Origin: JANPPS01 sp965246835
GTDB lineage: Bacteria > Pseudomonadota > Alphaproteobacteria > Acetobacterales > Acetobacteraceae
Direction of reading: 5' to 3'
DNA: 64,000 bases
Assembly (NCBI GenBank): GCA_965246835.1
Contig: CBDFFQ010000001.1
Coordinates: forward strand, 682,001 to 746,000
The position numbers and the translations under genes are program-made. Under the pieces are notes generated by a model. That model did not search any database. It was given only the letters and a program-made list of their open reading frames with translations, and was not told the DNA's origin. Shown in pieces: positions 51,361-61,025 of the stretch; positions within the stretch are counted from its first letter, which is position 1; each line of letters opens with the position of its first letter.

Positions 51361-51398
51361 AACGCCGGCCACTCCTCGCGGGGTGGCCGGCGTTTTTG
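51361..51398 (+). terminator. Rho-independent terminator after rplI
   Basis: ACGCCGGCCAC (from 51362) pairs with GTGGCCGGCGT across a ~9-nt loop, followed by TTTTTGTTT. It separates rplI from dnaB. Confidence 0.95.
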
Positions 51399-51530
51399 TT
51401 TGCGGGGTGGCCCCGCCGCCACAGACCGCCCCATGGGCGTTACGCGGACAAAACTGTCCCCCTGATCCACAGCCATCCACAGGGCACCCGGCAGACGGCA
51501 GCTTCCCGAACCGGCTAGTGTGTCGCTTCC

Positions 51531-53030
51531 ATGAACAACTCCTCCCCCATCGACGCCCCGCTGCTGGGCCTGTCCCAGCGTTTGCCGCCCTCCAACGACC
51601 GTGCCGAGATGGCGCTGTTGGGCGCGCTACTCGCCAACAACAAGGCCTATGAACGGGTCAGCGAGTTCCTGTCCCCGGACCATTTCGCGGACCCCGTGCA
51701 TGGCCGCATCTACCAGGCCATCGTGCGCCGGGTGGAGGCCGGGCAGCTCGCGGATGCCGTGACGCTGAAGGCTGAGTTCGAGCATTCCGGCTTGCTCGAT
51801 GAGGTCGGCGGCACCGCCTATTTCGCGCAGTTGCTGACCGCCATGGTCGGCATCATCAATGCCGGAGAGTATGGCCGCGCGGTGCACGATGCGTTCCTAC
51901 GGCGCCAGCTGATCGACATCGGCGAAGTGGTCGTGAACAACGCGTTTGGCGCCGAAGCCGAGCTCGATGGCCGCCAGCAGATCGAGTTGGCCGAGAGCGC
52001 GCTGTTCAAGCTCGCGACCGAGGGCGGCAACGATGGCGGTTTTGTCACGTTCGAGCGCGCGCTCACTGAGGCGATTCAGGGCGCCGAGCGGGCGTTCCGC
52101 CGTGCCGGGCATGTGAGCGGGCTGAGCTCCGGCCTGCGCGACCTCGACAAGAAGACCGGTGGCCTGCATCCGTCCGACCTCATGATCCTCGCCGGCCGGC
52201 CCGGCATGGGCAAGACCGCGCTGGCCACCAAGATCGCCTTCGGCGCCGCCCACGCCTTGATGCGCGAGGCCCGCAGCGAGGACCCGAACGCACTGCCGAG
52301 AGGTTCGGTCGCGATCTTCTCCCTCGAAATGAGTGCCGAGCAGCTGGCGACACGCTTGCTGGCGGAGGAGGCGCGGGTGAGCAGCGACCGGATCCGCCGC
52401 GGCGATATCGGGCAGCGGGATTTCGATCGGTTCGTGCAGGTCAGCCGGGAGATCGCCGGGCTACCGCTGCATATCGACGACACGCCGGCCATCACGCTGT
52501 CGGCGCTCCGCACCCGCTGCCGCCGATTGAAGCGGACCAAGGGGTTGAGCCTGGTGGTGATAGACTATCTGCAACTGATGCGGCCCTCTGTCGGGACGAA
52601 GCCGGAAAGCCGCGTGCTGGAGATCAGCCAGATCACCCAGGGGCTGAAGGCGATCGCCAAGGAGATGGCGGTGCCGGTGCTGGCGCTGTCACAGCTGAGC
52701 CGCGCGGTCGAGAGCCGGGAGGACAAGCGGCCGCAGCTCAGCGACCTCCGCGAATCCGGCACGATCGAGCAGGACGCGGACATGGTGCTGTTCGTCTATC
52801 GCGACGAATATTATCTGCAGCAGCGGGCGCCGAAGCAGATGGCGTTCGATAGCGAGGACAAGTTTCAGTCCGCGCTGGACAAGTGGCAGCGGGATATGGA
52901 GCTGGTGCACAACAAGGCGGAAATCCTGATCGAGAAGCAGCGGCATGGCCCCACCGGCAAGATCGATGTGCTGTTCGAGGGGGAATACACGCGGTTCGCG
53001 GATTTGGACGTGGTGCATGATCCGCATTGA
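51531..53030 (+). CDS. dnaB: Replicative DNA helicase
   Basis: 499 residues. DnaB unwinds DNA at the fork as a hexamer. The N-terminal primase-binding domain starts RLPPSNDRAEMALLGALLAN. The RecA-like domain has Walker A LAGRPGMGKTALATKIAF, VAIFSLEMSAEQLATRLLAE, and Walker B LSLVVIDYLQLM, then PVLALSQLSRAVESREDKR and DLRESGTIEQDADMVLFVYR. No intein is present. It begins 133 bp after the rplI terminator. Confidence 0.98.
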   Translation: MNNSSPIDAPLLGLSQRLPPSNDRAEMALLGALLANNKAYERVSEFLSPDHFADPVHGRIYQAIVRRVEAGQLADAVTLKAEFEHSGLLDEVGGTAYFAQLLTAMVGIINAGEYGRAVHDAFLRRQLIDIGEVVVNNAFGAEAELDGRQQIELAESALFKLATEGGNDGGFVTFERALTEAIQGAERAFRRAGHVSGLSSGLRDLDKKTGGLHPSDLMILAGRPGMGKTALATKIAFGAAHALMREARSEDPNALPRGSVAIFSLEMSAEQLATRLLAEEARVSSDRIRRGDIGQRDFDRFVQVSREIAGLPLHIDDTPAITLSALRTRCRRLKRTKGLSLVVIDYLQLMRPSVGTKPESRVLEISQITQGLKAIAKEMAVPVLALSQLSRAVESREDKRPQLSDLRESGTIEQDADMVLFVYRDEYYLQQRAPKQMAFDSEDKFQSALDKWQRDMELVHNKAEILIEKQRHGPTGKIDVLFEGEYTRFADLDVVHDPH

Positions 53031-53041
53031 AGCGAGCCACG

Positions 53042-53460
53042 CCCATCCCGCCCGTCCTGAGCTTGTCGAAGGACAGCCAACCCGGACCCATCCCGCTCGT
53101 CCTGAGCTTGTCGAAGGACAGATAACCCGGACCCATCCCGCTCGTCCTGAGCTTGTCGAAGGACAGCCAACCCGGACCCATCCCGCTCATCCTGAGCTTG
53201 TCGAAGCACAGCCAACCCGGACCCATCCCGCCCGTCCTGAGCTTGTCGAAGGACAGCCAACCCGGACCCATCCCGCTCATCCTGAGCTTGTCGAAGGACA
53301 GCCAACCCGGACCCATCCCGCTCGTCCTGAGCTTGTCGAAGGACAGATAACCTGGACCGCCCTTCGACAAGCTCAGGGCCAGCGGTCAGCGAGGGAGCCG
53401 CATCGAATTGGCGCCAGCATGACAGTCACGGCTTCGACAAGCTCAGGGCTAGCGGTCAGG
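53042..53460. repeat. Tandem array of seven 45-bp repeats with inverted copies
   Basis: Seven head-to-tail units begin at 53042, 53087, 53132, 53177, 53222, 53267 and 53312. Each has CGTCCTGAGCTTGTCGAAGG as its core and CAGCCAACCCGGACCCATCC as its spacer, with few changes (CAGATAACC in two units, a GCACAG variant in one). Two inverted copies of the core (CCTTCGACAAGCTCAGGG) follow at 53360-53385 and 53430-53460, each with AGCGGTCAG. The latter abuts the alr start codon. Because 45 is a multiple of three, the array stays open in frame, but it is not a gene. Confidence 0.95.
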
Positions 53461-53462
53461 CC

Positions 53463-54515
53463 GTGAGCTCCGAACTGAGTATCGACCTCGACGCCATCGC
53501 AGCCAATTGGCGCACCCTGACCGCCCTGCACCCGGGCGGGCCTGTCGCGGCGATCCTGAAGGCCGACGCCTACGGCCTTGGCGCCCCGGAAGTCGCCCGC
53601 CGCCTCCATACCGAGGGCTGCCGGCACTTTTTCGTCGCCCACCTTGCCGAGGCGCTCGCCATCCGGGGCGACACGCAGGGCGCTATGCTCGCCGTCCTCA
53701 ACGGCCTCTGGCCCGGTGACGCCGGCACCTACGCCCGGCACGGCATCGCCCCCGTGCTCGGCTCGCTCAGCGAGATCGCCGACTGGGCCGGTCGGGCTCC
53801 GGCGCTGCTGCATGTCGACACCGGCATGAACCGGTTGGGCCTTACGGCCGCCGACATCGACACGCTCGCCACCGAACCCGGCCGCCTCCGGGGCGAGTGG
53901 CTCTATGTCATGACCCACCTCGTCTCGGCCGAACGGCCCGGCGACCTCATGAATGCGGTCCAGCGCACCCGCTTCGCCCAGGCCTGCGCCCGTCTGCCAG
54001 CCATGCCGCGCAGCCTCGCCAACTCCTCCGGCATCTTCCTGGGCGCGCCCTTCGCCTCGGACCTCGCCCGGCCCGGTGCTGCGCTCTATGGCGTGAACCC
54101 AACCCCCGGCCACCCCAATCCGATGCGGAACGCAGTCACGCTTCGGGCGCGGCTGCTGCAGGTCCGCACCATCGAGCCCGGCGACACCGTCGGCTATAAC
54201 GGCGCCTGGACCGCCGCGCGGCGCAGCCGGATCGGCACCGTCTCGGTCGGCTACGCGGATGGATTTCCCCGCACGCTCACCAACCGGGCTGTCGCGTATT
54301 TTGACGGGCAGGCCGTCCCGCTGGTAGGGCGTGTGTCCATGGACCTCACCACCTTCGACCTCACGGAAACGCCCGCCGCCGGCGAAGGCGGCTGGCTCGA
54401 ACTGATCGGACCCACCATCCCGGTCGATGAGGTCGCGCACCGGGCCGGAACGAACGGGTATGAAATCCTGACCCAGCTGGGCCGCCGCTATCAGCGAACA
54501 TACGTGAACGCATGA
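53463..54515 (+). CDS. alr: Alanine racemase
   Basis: 350 residues, starting with GTG at 53463. It makes D-alanine for peptidoglycan with PLP. The PLP lysine is K33 in AAILKADAYGLGAPEVA; the catalytic Tyr is in VSVGYADGFPRTLTN; GRVSMDLTTFDLTETP and NSSGIFLGAPFASDLARPG are typical. It directly follows the 45-bp array and its inverted copies, so its promoter, if separate, must lie within the repeats; transcription from dnaB is also possible. Confidence 0.95.
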   Translation: MSSELSIDLDAIAANWRTLTALHPGGPVAAILKADAYGLGAPEVARRLHTEGCRHFFVAHLAEALAIRGDTQGAMLAVLNGLWPGDAGTYARHGIAPVLGSLSEIADWAGRAPALLHVDTGMNRLGLTAADIDTLATEPGRLRGEWLYVMTHLVSAERPGDLMNAVQRTRFAQACARLPAMPRSLANSSGIFLGAPFASDLARPGAALYGVNPTPGHPNPMRNAVTLRARLLQVRTIEPGDTVGYNGAWTAARRSRIGTVSVGYADGFPRTLTNRAVAYFDGQAVPLVGRVSMDLTTFDLTETPAAGEGGWLELIGPTIPVDEVAHRAGTNGYEILTQLGRRYQRTYVNA

Positions 54516-55297
54516 ATCGCGCCCTGGACGCCGTGGCGGCCGTGGGCCGGGGCACGATCGGGGCCGTGCGCGCGACCGGTGCCGTGGCGCTGTTCGGCGC
54601 CTCGGGCCTCTCGCATTTGGTGCGGCCGCCCTTCTATGGCCGCACGGTCTGGGCCGCGTTCATCGAATTCGCCTATTTCAGCCTGCCGGTCGTGGCGCTC
54701 ACCGCGTTGTTCTCGGGCGGGGTGATCGCGCTGCAATCCTACACCGGTTTTTCGAGGTTCAACGCCGCCGGCGCCATCGCGGGTATCGTGGCGTTATCCG
54801 TGGTGAGGGAGCTGGGGCCTGTGCTGGCCGGGTTGATGGTGGCCGGTCGCGTGGGTGCCGCGATGGCGGCGGAGATCGGCACCATGCGCGTGACGGACCA
54901 GATCGACGCGCTGGGCACACTCAGCACCAATCCGGTCAAATACCTGGTGACGCCCCGGCTGCTGGCGGGGATCGTGGCCGTGCCGCTGCTGGTGCTGGTG
55001 GCGGACGTGTTGGGCGTGCTGGGCGGGTTCATCGTGGGCACCGTGAAGCTCGGCTTCAGCCCCAGCGCCTATCTGCGCAGCACGATGGACATCCTGACGC
55101 TCAACGACGTCGTGGCCGGGCTCGCGAAGGCGGCGGTATTCGGCTTCGTGATCGCGCTGATGGGCTGCTACCACGGCTATAACAGCAAGGGCGGTGCGCA
55201 GGGCGTGGGGTCCGCCACCACCAGCGCGGTGGTGACCGCCAGCATCCTGATCCTCGCGTTCGATTACGTCATGACCGAGCTGTTCTTCGCGCGATGA
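54512..55297 (+). CDS. mlaE: MlaE/YrbE-type ABC permease
   Basis: 261 residues. It is the permease of a phospholipid-trafficking (Mla-like) system in the inner membrane. GGVIALQSYTGFSRFNAAGA, LGPVLAGLMVAGRVGAAMAA and EIGTMRVTDQIDALGTLSTN are MlaE-family signatures; about five membrane helices are visible. It overlaps alr by 4 bp and mlaF by 4 bp. The MlaD, MlaC and MlaB partners are not present in the window. Confidence 0.93.
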   Translation: MNRALDAVAAVGRGTIGAVRATGAVALFGASGLSHLVRPPFYGRTVWAAFIEFAYFSLPVVALTALFSGGVIALQSYTGFSRFNAAGAIAGIVALSVVRELGPVLAGLMVAGRVGAAMAAEIGTMRVTDQIDALGTLSTNPVKYLVTPRLLAGIVAVPLLVLVADVLGVLGGFIVGTVKLGFSPSAYLRSTMDILTLNDVVAGLAKAAVFGFVIALMGCYHGYNSKGGAQGVGSATTSAVVTASILILAFDYVMTELFFAR

Positions 55298-56061
55298 CGC
55301 CGAAGATCCGCGTTCAGGGCCTGTGCAAGCGCTTTGGCGCCAAGATCGTGCTGGACGGCATCGATCTCGAGGTCGCGACCGGCACCTCGCTCGTCGTGAT
55401 CGGCGGCTCCGGCAGTGGTAAATCGGTGCTCCTCAAGTGCATTCTGGGATTGATCGAGCCGGACGCCGGGCGGATCGAGATCGACGGGCAGGACATTCTC
55501 ACGATGGACCGCCACGCCCGGGAAGCAGTGCAGGCGCGGATCGGCATGCTGTTCCAGGGCGGCGCGCTGTTCGACAGCCTGCCGGTGTGGGAGAACGTGT
55601 GCTTCGGCCTGCTGGCCCAGCACAAGCTATCGCGCGGTGAGGCGCGGGAGCGCGCCGGGCAGGTGCTGGCGCAGGTGGGGCTGGACCCGAGCGTGGGCGA
55701 GCTGTCGCCGGCGGAGCTGTCGGGTGGCATGCAGAAGCGCGTCGGCCTGGCCCGGGCGATCGCGGCGCAACCGGATGTCTTGTTTTTCGACGAGCCCACC
55801 ACGGGGCTGGACCCGATCATGGGTGCCGTGATCGACGGGCTGATCGTGGATTGCGTGAAGCGGCTCGGCAGCACGGCCATCGCGATCACGCATGACATGG
55901 CGAGCGCCACCCGCATCGGCGACCAGGCCGCGATGCTGTTCCGCGGCAAGCTGGTCTGGCGCGGCCCGGCGGCTTCGTTGCTCAACAGCGGCAATGCGAT
56001 GGTGGACCAGTTCACGCATGGGCGGCGGGAGGGGCCGATCCAGATGGAGCTGCGGCGGTGA
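55294..56061 (+). CDS. mlaF: MlaF-type ABC transporter ATPase
   Basis: 255 residues. It powers the MlaE permease. Walker A is VIGGSGSGKSVLLKC, the Q-loop is in MLFQGGALFDSLPVWEN, the signature is ELSGGMQKRVGLARAIAA, Walker B is VLFFDEPTTGLDP, and the H-loop is IAITHDMASATRI. It is coupled to mlaE by a 4-bp overlap. Confidence 0.94.
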   Translation: MTPKIRVQGLCKRFGAKIVLDGIDLEVATGTSLVVIGGSGSGKSVLLKCILGLIEPDAGRIEIDGQDILTMDRHAREAVQARIGMLFQGGALFDSLPVWENVCFGLLAQHKLSRGEARERAGQVLAQVGLDPSVGELSPAELSGGMQKRVGLARAIAAQPDVLFFDEPTTGLDPIMGAVIDGLIVDCVKRLGSTAIAITHDMASATRIGDQAAMLFRGKLVWRGPAASLLNSGNAMVDQFTHGRREGPIQMELRR

Positions 56062-56080
56062 GGTCTGCTATGGTCCGGTC

Positions 56081-56389
56081 ATGAACGAGATCAGGCGCGT
56101 CGATCGGGACCCGGCCCTTGCGGACAAGATCAGCGATGTCGTGGAGGGGCATGGCTGGCCAAACTACATAGGCGGATACCGGATTGTCCGTGACGAGTTC
56201 GATGGCGAGGCGGCCTGGCGCGTGATCTATCGCGTGGTCACCCCCCTTCCCGACGACATGACGGGATGGGAGGAGCGCGGCAAGGAGCTGAATAGGTTGA
56301 CATTTTCCGTTGGCGACCAGCTTCGCTTACTGGATCCGGACCTCACTCCGTTGTTCGCCTTCGAAAGCGGCTACCAAAGCCGAGGCTGA
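56081..56389 (+). CDS. Small hypothetical protein preceding a HEPN protein
   Basis: 102 residues; the ATG at 56081 begins NEIRRVDRDPALADKISDVV. Segments GHGWPNYIGGYRIVRDEFDG and AAWRVIYRVVTPLPDDMTGW, then NRLTFSVGDQLRLLDPDLTP are of unknown family. Its 3' end overlaps the start region of the HEPN gene by about 80 bp in another frame. The tight coupling suggests a two-gene unit, possibly toxin-antitoxin or a regulatory pair. GC is somewhat lower than in flanking genes. Confidence 0.6.
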   Translation: MNEIRRVDRDPALADKISDVVEGHGWPNYIGGYRIVRDEFDGEAAWRVIYRVVTPLPDDMTGWEERGKELNRLTFSVGDQLRLLDPDLTPLFAFESGYQSRG

Positions 56390-56874
56390 TATCGATTCGT
56401 TCGATCTGATCCGGCATGCCGGACGGCTGGTGACCCGCCCGGACGCCGACGAGGCTGATTGGAGGCGTGCGATCTCGGCGTCCTATTACGCCGTGTTCAA
56501 CGCGCTGACGCTGTCCGCCTCCGGCAGGGAGGACGCTCCGGCGGCGTTGCGGCACCGGCTGCGCCGGACATTCGGCCACAGCGAGGTAGCCAAGGTTTGT
56601 TCGGCCTACATCAAGACCGGTATTGGCGCGCAAGGCGGTTATGAGTTTATCGATCGACCAAGCCCGGAACTAGTTTCCGTTGCAAAGTGCTTCGTCGAAT
56701 TGCGCGACAATCGAGAGCGAGCTGACTACGACCTTGCCGCTTCGATAACCAAGGAAGATGCAATCTCGGCAGTGGTGCTTGCGGTCTACTGCCTCGGCAA
56801 ATGGAACCAGCATGTCGCGACCACTCCTGAGGGTGTCGCGTTCTCGTCAACCCTGCAGCTCTTCGGCCGCCGCC

Positions 56875-56882
<8 letters not shown>
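56310..56882 (+). CDS. HEPN domain-containing protein
   Basis: 190 residues if begun at the TTG at 56310; no ATG or GTG precedes the helix 1 region, so the start is uncertain. The HEPN fold is suggested by DSFDLIRHAGRLVTRPDADE, ADWRRAISASYYAVFNALTL, RLRRTFGHSEVAKVC and VELRDNRERADYDLAASITK. The R-x-x-ADY motif matches the UPF0332-like subgroup, but no R-x4-6-H RNase motif is evident. HEPN proteins often pair with a nucleotidyltransferase or antitoxin; here the partner would be the overlapping small gene, which is not a clear nucleotidyltransferase. The 3' end overlaps the radA start. Confidence 0.68.
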
Positions 56883-58254
<1,372 letters not shown>

Positions 58255-58281
58255 AAGCGGCGAAACCGTGAAGAGCTTGCG

Positions 58282-58869
58282 ATGAATTGGGTGGACCTCG
58301 CCGTCCTGGGCGTGATCGTCGTGTCCGCGCTGGTCGGGCTCCTGCGCGGCCTGGTGCGGGAGGGGCTGGGCGTCGCGGCCTGGGTCTGCGCGACGGTGGC
58401 GGCGAGTCCGTATGGCGCCTTCCCTTACGTGCAGCCCTTCGCGCGCAAGCACATCGCCGATCCTGGTATCGCGGATGCCGTCGCATTCGGCGGCGTTTTC
58501 CTCGTGGTGCTTGTTGTGCTGCTGTTGTTGGTGGGCTGGATCAGCCGGGCGGTGCGCGGCTCGGCACTCGGCGGGCTGGATCGCACCTTGGGAGTCGTTT
58601 TCGGCCTTGCCCGGGGTGCAGCGCTGCTGGCGATCGCCTATATCGTGGCAGGGATCGGCATCGCAGTGGAGCAATGGCCGGCGCCGGTGCTGGAGGCACG
58701 GAGCCTGCCGCTGGTGTATCGGGGTGCTGCTTGGGTGCGCCAGCAATTGCCGCCGGGGTATCAGCCGGCCGTGAGCCCGCCGCCAGCAGGGCGGACCACC
58801 ACGGCGGCGGACCTGCTGCGCGCCACCCCGGCCGGGCGGGCGCTGGGCAGCCGGGCTGCGCGGGAGTAG
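58282..58869 (+). CDS. cvpA: CvpA family membrane protein
   Basis: 195 residues. It starts NWVDLAVLGVIVVSALVGLL followed by RGLVREGLGVAAWVCATVAA. About four transmembrane helices are visible (the second half has GGVFLVVLVVLLLLVGWISR and RTLGVVFGLARGAALLAIA). CvpA is linked to colicin V production and envelope integrity. It is placed between radA (27 bp) and purF (9 bp), the conserved order. Confidence 0.92.
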   Translation: MNWVDLAVLGVIVVSALVGLLRGLVREGLGVAAWVCATVAASPYGAFPYVQPFARKHIADPGIADAVAFGGVFLVVLVVLLLLVGWISRAVRGSALGGLDRTLGVVFGLARGAALLAIAYIVAGIGIAVEQWPAPVLEARSLPLVYRGAAWVRQQLPPGYQPAVSPPPAGRTTTAADLLRATPAGRALGSRAARE

Positions 58870-58878
58870 AGAGGCGTC

Positions 58879-60348
58879 ATGGTGTTGAAATATACCGCGA
58901 CCGAGGATGGCGACTCGCTGCACGAGGAGTGCGGCGTTTTCGGCGTCTGGAACGTGTCCGACGCCGCGGCCGTCACGGCGCTGGGATTGCATGCACTGCA
59001 ACATCGCGGTCAGGAAGCGACCGGGATCGTCGCCTATGACGGGCACCGCTTCAACAGCCACCGTGGCTTGGGCCTGGTCGGCGACAATTTCAGTGAGGCC
59101 AAGGTCATCGCCGGCCTGCCCGGCACCAACGCCGTCGGCCATAACCGCTATGCCACCACTGGCGACACCATCTTGCGCAACGTGCAACCGCTCTATGCCG
59201 ATTTCGAGTTCGGCGGCTTTGCCGTGGCGCATAACGGCAACCTCACCAACGCCCACGCGCTCCATCGCGCCCTGGTCCGCCGCGGCTGCCTGTTCCAGAG
59301 CACGACGGATTCCGAGGTGTTCGTCCACCTGATCGCCATCAGCCTGTATTCCACCGTGGTCGACCGGTTGATCGACGCGCTGAAGCAGGTCATCGGCGCC
59401 TATTCGCTCGTCGCGCTGTCCAACGAGGCGCTCTATGGCGTGCGGGACCCCATGGGCGTGCGGCCCCTGATCCTGGGCCGCATCGGCACCGAGGGCACCG
59501 GCGGCTGGGTGCTGGCGAGCGAGACCTGCGCGCTCGATATCGTGGGGGCCGAGTTCGTGCGGGACGTGGAGCCCGGCGAAATCGTGGTCATCAACGACCA
59601 GGGCGTGCACAGCATCAAGCCGTTCGGCACCAGCCGCGGCCGGTTCTGCGTGTTCGAATACATCTACTTCGCGCGGCCGGACTCCATCATGGAGGGCATG
59701 CCGGTCTATGACGCCCGCAAGGCGATCGGCGCCGAGCTCGCCCGGGAAAGCCCCTGCGACGCGGACGTCATTGTGCCAGTGCCCGATTCCGGCGTGCCGT
59801 CCGCCATGGGCTTCAGCGCCGAGAGCGGCGTCCCGTTCGAGCTCGGCATCATCCGCAATCACTATGTCGGCCGCACCTTCATCGAGCCCACGGACAGCAT
59901 CCGCAATCTGGGCGTGAAGCTGAAGCACTCCGCCAACCGATCCGTGCTGCAGGGCAAGCGGGTGGTGCTAGTCGATGACAGCATCGTGCGCGGCACCACC
60001 AGCCGAAAGATCGTGGAGATGGTGCGGGGCGCCGGCGCCGCCGAGGTGCACATGCGCATCAGCTCGCCGCCCACGACGCATTCCTGCTTCTACGGCATCG
60101 ACACGCCGGAGCGCGGCAAGCTGCTGGCGGCCCGGCACACCGTGGAGGAGATGGCCGAGTTGATCGGCGCCGACAGCCTGGCCTTCATCTCGCTGGACGG
60201 CCTCTATCGCGCACTCGGCAAGCAGCGGCGGGATTCGGCGCGGCCGCATTACTGCGACGCCTGCTTCACCGGGGACTATCCCATCCCGCTCGCGGACATG
60301 GTGGACAGCGCCGATCGCCAACTCAGCCTGCTGACCGAATACCGGTGA
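58879..60348 (+). CDS. purF: Amidophosphoribosyltransferase
   Basis: 489 residues. PurF makes phosphoribosylamine from PRPP and glutamine, the first committed purine step. The N-terminal nucleophile Cys18 is in HEECGVFGVWNVSDAAAV, so about 17 residues must be removed as a propeptide. GLHALQHRGQEATGIVAYDG and AVGHNRYATTGDTILRNV are glutaminase motifs; VVLVDDSIVRGTTSRKIVEM is the PRPP-binding loop. C-terminal cysteines (HYCDACFTGDYP) may bind an iron-sulfur cluster. The ribosome-binding site GAGAGG lies ahead of the ATG. Confidence 0.97.
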   Translation: MVLKYTATEDGDSLHEECGVFGVWNVSDAAAVTALGLHALQHRGQEATGIVAYDGHRFNSHRGLGLVGDNFSEAKVIAGLPGTNAVGHNRYATTGDTILRNVQPLYADFEFGGFAVAHNGNLTNAHALHRALVRRGCLFQSTTDSEVFVHLIAISLYSTVVDRLIDALKQVIGAYSLVALSNEALYGVRDPMGVRPLILGRIGTEGTGGWVLASETCALDIVGAEFVRDVEPGEIVVINDQGVHSIKPFGTSRGRFCVFEYIYFARPDSIMEGMPVYDARKAIGAELARESPCDADVIVPVPDSGVPSAMGFSAESGVPFELGIIRNHYVGRTFIEPTDSIRNLGVKLKHSANRSVLQGKRVVLVDDSIVRGTTSRKIVEMVRGAGAAEVHMRISSPPTTHSCFYGIDTPERGKLLAARHTVEEMAELIGADSLAFISLDGLYRALGKQRRDSARPHYCDACFTGDYPIPLADMVDSADRQLSLLTEYR

Positions 60349-61025
60349 CGCTGGCGGGGCGTGTGGCACTGGTCACCGGCGCCAGCCGCGGCATCGGCGC
60401 CGCTGCCGCGATCGAGCTGGCACGGCGCGGCGCCCATGTGGTGCTAACGGCGCGCACCCAGGGCGGCCTCGAGGAGACCGACGACGCGATCCGGGCGGCC
60501 GGCGGGACCGCGACGCTGCTGCCACTCGATCTCAAGGACGGGGCGGCCATCGATCCCGTGGGCCCCAGCATCGCGCAGCGCTTCGGCCGGCTGGACATCC
60601 TGGTGCATGCCGCGGCGGCCCTGGGCAAGCTGACCCCGGCCGGGCACATCCAACCCGGCGACTGGGAGGCCGTGGTCGCGGTCAACCTCACCGCGGCCTG
60701 GCGCCTGATCCGCACCTGCGACCCCCTGCTGCGCGCGGCACCGGCAGGCCGGGCCGTGTTCGTGACCGACAGCCGGGCGCGGACCCCGACCGCCTATTGG
60801 GGCGCGTATGGCGCCACGAAGGCAGGGATGGACCACCTGATCCTGACCTGGGCGGCGGAGGGGGACCGCACGGCGCTACGGGTGTCCTTGTTCGATCCCG
60901 GCCCGGTCGCGACGAAGCTGCGCGCGGACGCTTTCCCGGGCGAGGTTCCCACCTCCATGCCGCGCCCGGCCGAGGTGGCCGGGCCGCTCGTTGATCTCTG
61001 CGAAGTTATTCCGCCGCCCGCCTGA
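60345..61025 (+). CDS. Short-chain dehydrogenase/reductase
   Basis: 226 residues, GTG start overlapping the purF stop (GTGA). The cofactor motif is VALVTGASRGIGAAAAIELA, the active site has Asn/Ser near VTDSRARTPTAYWG and Tyr/Lys in GAYGATKAGMDHLILTW. HAAAALGKLTPAGHIQPGD is the substrate loop. In alphaproteobacteria an SDR commonly follows purF; the substrate is unknown. It converges with the MFS gene, overlapping by 20 bp. Confidence 0.9.
   Translation: MTLAGRVALVTGASRGIGAAAAIELARRGAHVVLTARTQGGLEETDDAIRAAGGTATLLPLDLKDGAAIDPVGPSIAQRFGRLDILVHAAAALGKLTPAGHIQPGDWEAVVAVNLTAAWRLIRTCDPLLRAAPAGRAVFVTDSRARTPTAYWGAYGATKAGMDHLILTWAAEGDRTALRVSLFDPGPVATKLRADAFPGEVPTSMPRPAEVAGPLVDLCEVIPPPA

Noticed and set aside
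53042..53356. Possible CRISPR array
   Set aside because: The spacers between cores are identical to one another, not unique, and no cas gene is present.
52945..53466. Open frame of 173 residues reading ARPELVEGQPTRTH repeats
   Set aside because: It is the translation of the 45-bp DNA repeat array plus the dnaB tail in another frame; such repeat translations are known annotation artefacts.
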